DNA from: Ramazzottius varieornatus
Taxonomy: Eukaryota; Tardigrada; Eutardigrada; Parachela; Ramazzottiidae
Direction of reading: 5' to 3'
Length of the DNA stretch: 64,000 nucleotides
Assembly (NCBI GenBank): GCA_001949185.1
Contig: BDGG01000004.1
Coordinates: forward strand, 1,730,278 to 1,794,277
In this document: positions 1 to 10,356 of the stretch, one piece after another
How the letters are laid out: every line of letters begins with the position of its first letter
Position numbering within the stretch: the stretch's first letter is position 1
Made by a program: the position numbers and the translations under genes
Notes under the pieces: model-generated
Told to the model about the DNA's origin: nothing
What the model saw: only the letters and a program-made list of their open reading frames with translations
Database searches by the model: none

Positions 1-236
1 CCCATACTTATCTGCAGCTCTTCCAAGAGAATGACGCCTCTCGAAACCACGAGTATCCAAACTTATTGGAACCACATCGTTAACAAGTGCTGTCGGGTAA
101 CCATTGATAACCATACCTCTGGATTCTGACGTCTGGTTTTCCGCACGATTGCGCCACGTGGCCAGCTCGTTTTATCATTTTGCGATGACGTCATGCGGGA
201 CTGTTTTGGAATGCTCAGATTTCGCTTCCTGCTGGC

Positions 237-256
237 TGCTGCTGCTGCTGCTGCTG
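237..256. repeat. CTG trinucleotide run
   Basis: A short uninterrupted run of about six to seven CTG triplets. Read on the minus strand it would encode a poly-alanine stretch, but the surrounding frame has no recognisable protein, so it is treated as a simple microsatellite. Confidence 0.6.
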
Positions 257-443
257 ATCTGTCAGTACTTCTAGTGCAGCGGGAATCTATCAAGCTTTGC
301 GGAATCTACTATACTGTTGCTCCTACAACATTGTCATAAGTGCGAGCACGTTCCATAAAATCTGTAGTACTTTGCAGGTTGGTGAAGAAAACAATACGTT
401 CTGCGTTCTATCAATAGACTCGTTTTGAGTTTTGTTCTTTCAG

Positions 444-1120
444 GGGCCATCTGACAAAGACCGAAAGACGTTCGCCGATAAACCCCAGCTCCTCTGCGAA
501 CGAATCGTCGAGCTAAACAGCAACCTGGTTCGCGACGGAAACCTCGGCCTGGCGAAGGTACTATTTCACCGTTCGATACTGTAGCTTTTCCAGGATAAGC
601 ATATTCCATCAGTTCTCACCTTGAAACTAATTTTGTTGACGAGTTAACGTTCTTTGTACATGCCTTCTGGACTCGTCATGTTCCGAGAATCTAACACAAC
701 CGATTCACTGTTTTTTACTTAGGTAAGCCGTAGCCTTAACTCTGCCTCTACGCAGCTAGAGCGGGGGGTACCCCGGCTGGAGACTAGGATGCATATGCAT
801 AACCCGCAGTGCTATTCGAACTTCAGCAGCTGGCAGACAGTGATGCTTCTGCCTTGCTGACCTTTGTTCGGTACGTGATCCGTTCTTTCGCGCTAATTCT
901 TCTGTCTCGCGGCCGCGGTACAAAAACTCACCGAGGTAGAAATTTTTAGCCTTCACACAGCAAGCGAAACACGAGAAGGCCGAAGCTAATTTCCAGATTT
1001 GTAGTGAGGCTTCAGCGGTTACCGGAAAACGGACTTCCTGCAAGATGCTTCTTGTTTCTCAAGAACGAGATCAAGAGTGGTTTCTGCTTGGACACTTCGA
1101 TGCAGTATCGTCACGAAGGC
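444..1120 (+). CDS. Coding-like exons of an unknown gene, partial
   Basis: I do not recognise this gene. The stretch 444-559 is open between a good acceptor (ttctttcag) and a donor (gcgaag/gtacta), and encodes a hydrophilic, helix-like segment containing LLCERIVELNSNLVRDG. Further coding-like pieces on the same strand are about 811-871 (VLFELQQLADSDASALLTF, donor gtacgt) and about 962-1120 (contains TSCKMLLVSQERDQEWFLL). The joins are not proven: one linking intron would be only about 42 nt, and the last piece overlaps a possible minus-strand exon. The gene would start left of the window or in the first 400 bases. Confidence 0.25.
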
Positions 1121-1441
1121 AAGTCCTTCAGTGAAACTCCATCGGCATTTGGATTGATGTGTTTCTTCGGAAACCTCAAGCGTGGATGGCTTTGCAGGTT
1201 CGGACACCGTGACACATTTCACCGATTGGTCATCGTTCCTGCGATTGCCTGAGATTCCCGCAGCACGCTCGGGTATAGTTCTTGAGCCACTGCCACGAAT
1301 GATTTGGAGAAGAATCAGTAGAACGTACTCCAGGTGTACGTCATCCCAAAGGACCGAATCGCGGACTCCCTAAACGAGGCAGGGTTAGTGATTCTCGCCT
1401 AGGTCTTCGCTTTCCGCAGTTGGCACTCCGAAAACGAGTAC

Positions 1442-2742
1442 CTTGAGGTAGCTGGCGAGGAACGACACATGATTGCGAGCTATTTCGCCAAGTTCGCGGG
1501 CTGTCGTTGTTCGAGAAAATGGGGGTTTCAGCAGCGAGCTGCTCTTCCGGTACGCTTCCGGCTTGTCATCGTAAGACGTCGCTTGATGGTACAGGTCTAT
1601 CACCTCCTGAAACAAACCATTAACAAGGTAAGTTCTGCATTACAGCTGAGGCCTTTTGGGAATTTAGATGATTTATCTTATCGTTGATTGTGGAAATTGT
1701 TTGAAGTTCTTCCGGGTATTATTTTGTTTTCAGGAAAACGCAGAGAGGCAAAACGACTTGCAGGGGCAGTTTGACTTACTCGCTGGGACCAGAACTTGAT
1801 TAGGCTAATCATAATCTGTTCCGGACAGATCAGCGCACCGCCGCTTCGCTGTTCACGCAACCTTCTCAAGGTCTGAATGAATATCGCATGTCGCAAGTAG
1901 AGCTTGTCGGCAACCTGTACACCCTCTATATGTACGAGAGGCTCGGGTGTATCTGCAGCTCGGTATTGTTGCAGTAGATTGAGATAGATTGTCTCCCTAT
2001 AAATAAGTTCGTCCAACAAAGCACCTGAAGAGCTGCGTGGTGGACAGCTGGGTGCGGCCAGTGTGCGCGAGGAGCTTGACGAAGGACATCTCGAGTACTC
2101 TGGACTGCCAGTCGGGGAGTTTGATCTTGGGAGGTCTTGTTGATGGTCTTCGTAAGCGGAGGAACATTCTATTGAATCGGACATGCATCCACTGTCGTCG
2201 TTGTTTTCCACTATCGGGGTTTCGTCGTGAGGTTCCGGCATTTCCGGTTCGCCTTCCGTTTTGAGGCGAAAGTCTTCGGCACTTCCTGGTGATTCGTCTG
2301 ATGTTTCGGGTTCAACAGCCGAGGTCTCCGAGCTTTTCAGCAGCGTCAGATATTTAGCTTCCAGGGCTTCATGGGATAGGTTCAGGCTCAGAACCGTCTG
2401 TGCCAAAAAAGTCACTTGCTCCTGTAAATGGATAAATGTTTATCTTTCAATAGTACCGTATCACGTGACTTTTTACTCCACATACCTTTAGGCTCTCCAT
2501 GTCCGTGCTGCAAGAACACGTTTTTCGGCCTTCCGGTGCGGATGGGGAACTTCGTTCCAAGGATTGCAAATCCTCGAGAACATCACGCAAGATATCCAGT
2601 CCGGACTCCAAATATTCCTGGGAAAAACGAGCTTGCAGTTACGTAACTTCCGTTTACCGGTTACACCTTGATTTCTGGGAAGTTATTCGCGACGAAGCGG
2701 ACTTACCGTTGAGTCAAATTCTGATGAACCGGAGGAGCTCAT
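1442..2742 (-). CDS. Acidic coiled-coil protein, weak DH-like region
   Basis: The model has four phase-0 exons: 2707-2742 (start Met), 2486-2617, 1780-2421 and 1442-1606, each with good donor and acceptor signals. The protein opens with a helical region (DILRDVLEDLQSLE, then EQVTFLAQTVLSLN). An acidic, Ser/Pro-rich linker follows, and then a helical segment beginning ALLDELIYRETIYLNLLQQY. That segment, with a later PEQI motif, weakly recalls the first helices of a Dbl-homology RhoGEF domain. No PH domain could be confirmed. The C-terminus is uncertain: after a donor at 1441 the frame can continue into 1019-1369 (stop TAA), which would give about 441 residues. The family call is only a suggestion; the splice-supported frame is firmer. 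Confidence 0.45.
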
Positions 2743-3036
2743 CTTCCCGGTTACTTTCCGGTTTCTTCCGAGCCCTCTTTATCCGAAGGTACACTAGTTG
2801 TTCGACCGTAAAAAGGTGCAGGTAAAGAGGAAACAGAAATACATGCGCATCAACCGCGGGTTATGTTCGCAAAACCAGAGATAACACATGATACAGACAC
2901 GTTTTGAGTAGCAACAAATATATATGGTCTGAACAAAAATATGCGGATACTGCCCGCACTAGTTACGGTTGAAGAGCCGGTCGCGCGTTAGCTTGCGAGT
3001 GAAACCGGCAATCATAAGAAACTTGCAAGCGGCAGA

Positions 3037-3640
3037 TCATTGACAAGTGCCTACTGGGCGTACATCACTTAGAATGACCGCTGGTTCGTGCAGCACATAA
3101 ATGTGCTGTTTTCCTAATTCGTTAAGCTCCAACTCAACGCTGGCACAAGATAGATGTAACACCTCTTTGTATCGGATTATAGACCACGTACAACTTTCGC
3201 GCTCCAATAGTGAAAGCTGATACCAACTTGAGGACAAAGATATGTGACTTCATGGTACCTTCATATGGCGAAATACAATGGGAAAAATCAGCTGCAAGTA
3301 AACTGATCAGACATCGGATATTCTTGCGTGTCCGTCAAGGTTTGAGGATTGTGTACGAAGCTGAGCGGATTGACATGATCTATAATGTGCTTGGTTTGTG
3401 TACCGTGAAGCTCGGAGCAGAACCTTGCTCGCCCACTGTGCGAACTCGATTTAACTACCGCCAACAAAGTCTAATCATTTAATGAGTATAAATAAACCTG
3501 ACACCCAACGGCGATAGTTGCCTTTTTCAAGGCTTCTGATTTGAATGACATAATCTCCGTGAAGGTCTTGTGGCTAAAAGCAGCGCCAGAGCTCTCAAGG
3601 ACCAACCACGCTGCATGGTAACTTCCGTTTCGTTTGTGGA
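3037..3640 (-). other. Possible minus-strand exons, unassigned
   Basis: Two minus-strand stretches look protein-like: 3037-3237 (contains EVLHLSCASVELELNELG) and about 3490-3606 (contains SSGAAFSHKTFTEIMSF). The second has an acceptor at its left side in transcription order. The plus strand is also open over part of this DNA, so strand and gene identity are unresolved. They could be upstream exons of the minus-strand gene that starts at 2742, or a separate gene. Confidence 0.2.
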
Positions 3641-3929
3641 GATACAGTACTTCAGGGAAATGCAACAAAGAACCGTAACCTCGCTAAACGAAACCGGATA
3701 ATCGAAGTACATGTTGTTCGAATTCATATTCATTAGTTTAAATTGTCATTTGTACATACTATACTTGCAAGCAAAAAAGGAAGCCGTCTGTTGTGTACGG
3801 ACGATTTTAGACGGCGTAATGTAAGAAAGGAAGCATGTGATGCAGCGGAGAAGTTATTCGCGCTCCGCAACGTCAAGGGGTTATGTGATCTGTCGTTATA
3901 ATCAAATTATTTTTCATATGTTTTTGCAG

Positions 3930-4117
3930 ATATTGATTTGGGCCAGAGACCGAAAAGATTTCCGGGCAATGAAGAATTGGCACGTTTCATCGGAAGAGAT
4001 GACGTTGGTCGGCGATCAGACAAGATGTCTGCCCTGCGCAAATACCCGGACTTCCAAGCTATCGTGCTACAGAGAGGGCGCAATCACTTCCGGGATCCTC
4101 TAATCAAAGTCCCGTAA
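3930..4117 (+). CDS. Candidate terminal exon of an unknown gene
   Basis: Open plus-strand frame of 62 codons that begins right after a strong acceptor (tgtttttgcag) and ends in TAA. The peptide is basic and hydrophilic, with RPKRFPGNEELARFIGRDDV and a tail HFRDPLIKVP. The minus strand is not open here, which favours plus. I could not find an upstream exon with matching phase: the nearest candidate around 3811-3879 does not join in frame. No family is recognised. Confidence 0.25.
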
Positions 4118-7100
4118 ATAAGATTTCTTTAATTTGTTTTGCGGAGAAGACGTTTACCTGTGCTCTCCAGACGTCTCTAAATGCACGGGTGCGCAATGGA
4201 AACGCCACAGTGCGGAGAGCACGAAGGTACGTCGAGCGGAAAGGGAGAAGTGGGTGTCCTTTTCCGCTAATATGACAATCTGGTGCGCACAGGAAAGACT
4301 TTCGATTGTCAATGCGTCAAAGTGGAACCCCAACTTGGATCCACAGTTACGAAACCGAGGTACGTAACCACCGCAGCGTTTTCGGGTACGCAGAAGTACG
4401 TACTGCAGTCCGATGACGGTTCAGTTTGCTACTCCCAGTACCATATGAATGAGAAAGGTATTGCGTAGGTTATGAATGGAGGAGCGTGCAGAAGCCGGAG
4501 CTCCTGCCCGTATAAAAGATCCAAGTCTCAACTCGGAAACACTAGTTCTTCCAAGCCGGGCTTGGTGAGTTAGATTCTTCATCTGGCATTCTGTCCTTCC
4601 CTGGTCAACTGTAGAGGTAAAATGTATCGGCATTGCTATTCAATTATCTGGTACGCCTCTCTGTTACATAGCTAGTATAATTGGTTTTTCTTTACCCGAT
4701 ATTAACTGTCTAGATTTTGTTGATTTTTAGACAATGCAACGATGTGACACCCATCCAACACGTTGATGTGACTATCGAAAAAACCATGGTTCTTTCTCCC
4801 ATCTTACATCCATCTTTGGAAGGACAGATGCCATTTGAATGACGCTACCTCCCTCAAGCTCCACGTTGGACCAGCAACAGAGGTAAGTTCTTCAGGAATC
4901 ATGCTTGCCTACAGAAGTTGCAGAGCGTCGTTCCACGGCTCAAAGATGTCGATAGTTTCGGGGTGGCGGTGAGGAGCGAGTACTTGAAACTTGCGCAGAA
5001 TGGTTCCTTTACTTAGTCAGACAAGCGATTTGCTCGACCAGTTTGGAAGACTCTAGAGACACATCCATGCAGGACCTCCGTACTAGTAGTAGTAGTATCA
5101 ATTGTCCACAACCATACACCCATGAAATTATCTAGAAATGTTTGTTGCTGGTAGGAGGGTGGGTTCCTTCCGTTGTTGAATTCGCATAGCGAAAGATCTT
5201 TGGGGTCCCCGATTTTCTTGGCATGAGAGGCAGAGAGTCATTGTTTGTGTGCCGGTGGTGAGCAATAATTCCCGCTTGAATCAACAGCTCGAAGGGATAG
5301 GCTAGAGCTGTTGGCTTGGGGATGGGCTATTGATGCCGTATATCGAGGAAGACGCCGCAATAGTTATAAAAGCGTAAAATCGGCGTAGTGATCACCATCG
5401 ACGTCTGCCACAATTGTTTGTGCAAAATGGACTGGAATGGTACCAAGTCGGGCGACAAAGTCAGTAAACAAATCCATTTAATAAGCTCCACTAATTATAC
5501 GATAATAGGCAAGCTGTGCTCATGATGACGCGGCGACGCCCATTTCAATGTGTTAACGACTTTCTATCAGGAAGCCGCAAGAATATTCTTCGAAAATCAT
5601 CATTTTTCATTTTGTTTTATTTACTAGAATTCAAAGAACAAAAATGCGGTTTCAAGTATCTGGTTTCTGTACCATTTGGCTGACGAAGGAAATTGGGACG
5701 CCGGCGAAAAAGATAGCTTTCAGATTGATGTTCCAACTGGCGCATGTCATCGTTGTTACTGGCCGAAAGTGGGCTTTGGAAAGCGATCTGGGTAACTTCG
5801 TTCGCCGACGTTCTGTTAATCGATGGCCGTTAAATAATTGGAGTATCCTCCCCACGACAGCATTTTTCTCACGCAACTATCCTGCCCTATCATTGGAAAT
5901 TTACAACTAAACTTGACACCTGATGTCTTTCGGAAGCACCAAAACAACAAGTCAATTGAGGGTGCCGACATCACAGGCCATTGTTTGCGTGCAGTCTAAT
6001 GCAAGGTCGTATTATGCTTACCACGAAGGAAGAATGGTGGATCTGAGCTATCAGCTGCCGCAAGTCACGCAACCCAAATCTTCAGCTACTCACGTGAAAA
6101 ACAAATTCACGTCAATGAGCTAAGGAACAGCTAGAGTATCTCCACCGAAAGTCTTCACTCTGGGCGAGTTATTACGCGACCTTATGGCCGATACCAGTAT
6201 GTCGTTTTTGAGTGTCGGTACAGGCCGTACAGCCTACAAGGTCTGTTTACTTTGCGGGCCAGCAATTTTGGTTAGCAATTAGGCCTAATTAGGAGGTTTT
6301 GTTGACCAGATGATAGGGAGGATTTCGGCCTCTTTCATCTATCAATAAAGACCATATAATTTATTATGTCGTGCTTGATTGAGACTACATGAGCAACGTT
6401 ATGGCCCTCTTGCCGCCAAGCTTCCTGTGTACTCTATTCGGGACGAGCGGACGATGGCGACCAAGTAAAGCACGCCGCCTGTTTTGTCGACACACTGAAG
6501 AAAATATTATGCTCGAAAGTAAAACCAGCTTATAGCTTCAACTGACTGCCCGAAACCGCCTTTCGCAGAAACGGGAACAGCCGTTGTCCAAAGGAGGGAA
6601 TAGTTGCATCCAAACGGGATAAACAAGTGGTGTTATGATGTTATGAATTTAAAGAGTGGAGATATTTTGAACTGGGCGTTGTCTACTAGTGAAAAGATGT
6701 TTTGCTTCCGAACGCATTCATCCGTTCTAATGGTAACGTCCCGAAGGAGGCGATAGAGGGGACATGACGGTTAACAGGGTCAAAGAAGGAATTTCGGTTC
6801 AATCATACGTTTCTTTTGATCCCCATCCTGCAGCTGCCGCAGTTAGCCATAAGACCGAACATGCGTAAAATTACACCTTCGATACTGTAAACAAATCGAG
6901 CGGGAATTTTGACCACCGGCTTGGGGAGGGCCCAAGCGCCCAACCCAGGACCTTTCTGTCGTCGAAGCGTCCGGCGGCTACTTCAAACTTCACTCAGGGA
7001 AGTGTGATGTTCACCAGCAGGCTGTGCAAGGAGATAGGACTGTCGTCCAGTCACGAAGACCACCACAAGGCACCGCCCTATTCTATCTTGCTATGTCGAG

Positions 7101-8229
7101 TTTTGGCTGTACAGTACTCGTACCGCACGAGATCTTCCAGGTCTTGCCTGGGCCGAGCAGCCGACAGACTTCGACCAGTGTCTGGTTCATCGCACTGATG
7201 TCGAGACAGTTTTCCGCGCTGAACCGAGCAGTGATGAGCGAAGAGTGGACTCTAGTTGAACTTGTATTCGAAGCAGCCTTCTTAGACGCAAGCGTCCATT
7301 TTGTGTTTTGAGAAGGTCTGACTCTTCTGGCGACCTCACAGGAACTTTGGGGTGCCCTACTCACTGTGCGCATTAGTTGAATTAGAGACGAACGTTTTGA
7401 ACAGTTTCATTTGACTGCGACGCGCAGCGAAATTTGCTGATCTATCGAATTTTGGATTTATTCTCCAACGAACCGCCAACGGAATAGCCATTCTTTCGAA
7501 TCAAGCTGGTACGTGAGGAATTCGAGCCGGTTCTGATTGGTTTTCCGCGCATCTATTTCTTCGACTAGTTTTTCAGAATTCAAAAAATGCTGAGTTTAAA
7601 ATAGGTCAGGTTACCACTTCCGCGTGGCGATGTCGTTAATTTGTTGGAACAACGCTCATGTATTGAATTCAACTGGTCGCCAAAAATAAGCTAAAGGGTT
7701 CCGGGAGTACCGCGTACATTAGATATGGCTTCTGGAAAAGGTCTTGTTTTTGACTTTGAAGTATAATGGTCGCTGGCCGTGGGACAGTGCTATTCGATTG
7801 TCATCAAACCAGCGCTAATCGTCAAGCAAGTGTTAGAGCTGGAACAGGCACGCCACGCTACAGACAAGACTATGGCGGCCCTAAATTGTCTTAATTAGCT
7901 ACTTCTTGAACTCGGCCATTGGCTCGCTGCATAAACACAACACCTTTGATAAAGCCATGCCGCTTTTTCTTTTTATTACCCATTCCGCCCTGCAGTCCTC
8001 TGGCGCTAGAACTGTCGAATGTTTACCTCCCTTCTCCCATTTGAAATGCTGAATATCGGTGCAGCTGTTCACCGAAGAAATTTCAAGACATTTCTGCCTT
8101 TAGCAGTTAATATCCGTCACTTTTTTCTTCGCAGATTTTCATGCAAGTGTGATTCAAAAAACTTCGACTCGGATCTTCAGATCTCTTCTTCGAACGTGTG
8201 AAGACCTTCCTCCAACGAACCCAGCGAAC
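4118..8229. other. 4.1 kb with no supportable gene
   Basis: Only short scattered reading frames (60-96 codons) occur on either strand, without a chain of phase-compatible exons or a recognisable domain. A few splice-like signals and AT-rich stretches suggest introns or regulatory DNA. The last part, about 8000-8229, probably holds the promoter and 5' UTR of the insulin-like gene that follows. Confidence 0.4.
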
Positions 8230-8905
8230 ATGCTGGTCTGCACTCGCGACCGCCTGTTTTCAGTTCTTTTTCTCTTCTTTGCGCTCCTGACCGCTCCCTG
8301 CTTGGGAGCTCCTGCCAAGCAGTTCTGTGGCCAAGGCTTGGCTAACATACTAAAGATGTTATGTAATGGGGCATACAACGACAAATCCGGTACGTCCTTC
8401 TGAATCCTGGTACTCAAATCTGCCAGAGCCCTTCGTTCACTGTCGTTCTCCTTCAACAGGTCTAGCGGATAAAGGGGTATCAGATCAAGACGACTATGTT
8501 GGAGTTTCCCAAGAGTGTTGTAAATCCGCTTGCACTATAACACAGCTCGCTAGCTATTGCGCCACAAAACCGGCGATGGATCTTGTATTCAGGGCCATAT
8601 CCACGATGAACAGCGATGATGTAAGTGGCTTATTCCTCCTTCAGAAACTTGGGTTCAACTTAACTTGTTCCCTCCGTTTTGATTTTGATGACCTCTTTAA
8701 GTCTGTTTCATTATGTGTATTTTGTAAATTGTAGTCGGCAAAGGGATCAAAACTGAGCTCGTCAGGTGGCGCTGCAAAGCCGGCGGGACCTTCGAAAACG
8801 GGAGGTCGATTCCAAGAAATTGGAAGAGATGGTTTTGACTTATCTTCTCTACTGGACCGAAGTTTAGCGGAGTATGAATCCTTCCCTACTCGTCAAAAGA
8901 GGTGA
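8230..8905 (+). CDS. Insulin/IGF-like peptide precursor
   Basis: Three exons: 8230-8389, 8460-8620, 8735-8905; 163 residues. The start is the first Met before a hydrophobic signal peptide (VLFLFFALL), probably cleaved near residue 26. The B-chain motif is FCGQGLANILKMLCNG, with Cys33-X11-Cys45 and the family's CGxxLxxxL spacing. The A-chain motif is ECCKSACTITQLASYC, with CC-X3-C-X8-C at Cys73, 74, 78 and 87. All six cysteines of the fold are present. The connecting segment is only about 25 residues and contains no dibasic cleavage site. A tail of about 75 residues follows the A chain. This is IGF-like architecture (B-C-A-D/E) rather than a processed insulin. It should act as a secreted ligand of an insulin/IGF receptor tyrosine kinase. 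The last codons encode RQKR before TGA, and the frame stays open for 101 codons beyond that stop. Confidence 0.87.
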
Positions 8906-9914
8906 TTCTCTTGTCCCACGTACCCCAACGATGTCATGCAATCTTCGGTTACAAATGACCCCGTACGCCACATGGTCTGCAAAGCCAGATCAATCCTTTC
9001 TCAATACTCCTTTGGAGCCAACCAGCCTAGCCAGCCACCACATAGCCAGAGGTTCCCCAGAAAGACAGTTTCCGGCTCTGAAGTGTCATTTGCGCTCCCT
9101 CGCAGCACTGAAGGAGCGCGGAACGGTCGTATCCCCCATCCCAACGCGGTCTCTGTTCCCGATGCCAGTCAGCGATTACTCACCCTGTCCCAACTTCAGA
9201 TCTCATGATCTCACTTCATGAAATACTCCAAACACAGTTCTTCGGGAACTCATCTTCGCTTCAGCCCAGCCTTCAGCCAACTGTGGATCAGCAAACTTTT
9301 CGTTTCCGTTACAACTATGCGAATTAGTATTTCTTGCGTGTGGGCAACGCCCAGCAAGCTTTATTTCTTATGATTTTACAGCAAGTGTTCCTTGCCTTTC
9401 CTTAATAATTTATTGACCTGCCAGACAATGATTGTGGCTTAAGAATACTAGATATACCCTCTTCCCCAAACGCAAATCGCTGTCAAACCGGTGCTTGATG
9501 ACACTGAGTGTTCTATAAAACGTTTACCTTATTTTATCTTCTCAAATTGAATATCATTCATCAAGTGGTCCAAGGTCCTTTTTTGGTCAAAACACGCCAT
9601 AAAAGCTTCGAAGACGGCACAGTATCATAGTGCCGTGTCTTACGAGTTATCACGCTTATGATCACCAGTGAAGGGTCTACCCGAGTAACCCGACTCGGTC
9701 AAGTTCCCTCCCTAGTGATGTCACTGATTGGCCAAACAGCGCGAAAGAGTTCTTTTCTAAAGTAGTATTTCCTTAGATCCATGAGCTGGAACGTTGGAAC
9801 AAACTGAAAGCTGTGCACAGTTCAGACCGTTTGCGAAGAAGGAAGAACTGCGCGAAGAACTTCTGGCGTTGGCCAAGAGTGACAAGACAAGGCTGTGGTT
9901 CCTCCTCGGTTCCA

Positions 9915-9938
9915 TGACGTCAAACTTTCATGACGTAA
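9915..9938. promoter_or_regulatory. Two CRE/ATF-like sites
   Basis: A full palindromic TGACGTCA (9915-9922) is followed eight bases later by TGACGTAA (9931-9938). They lie about 430 bp upstream of the POLR3A start codon. CREB/ATF factors bind such sites in other animals. The role here is inferred from sequence only. Confidence 0.35.
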
Positions 9939-10356
9939 CGGATTCTTCTGCTAGTTGATTTATTCCTCGCTTGATTTAACGAAGAGACAGTTCACCTGAC
10001 TTCCGTTCCGTACGTGTACTTCTGTTCTCTCTCTCTTCCTCATTCTCATTCGTGCCACTTCTCTGCAAGTATCCGGATCATTCACTCACTTTGCAGATCA
10101 CCGCCAGCTTGTGGACGACGTGGAACGTGGGGGTATGGCTATAGTGGGCTTGGAATCTGGGTGAACTGACATGCTCTATGTGCATCGCCTGACTTAACCA
10201 TTTAACCATTACCTCTATTACGATCTCCTCTGCACCGGCCGATTCTTCTTCCCGAACTTGCTCGTGAGTACTAGGTTAGAAAGGTGTTACTTTGCGTTTT
10301 AGCTCCATTTGCGAACCGGATTGTCGTAGAAGAGGGCTGATGGATCAACCGACGCC

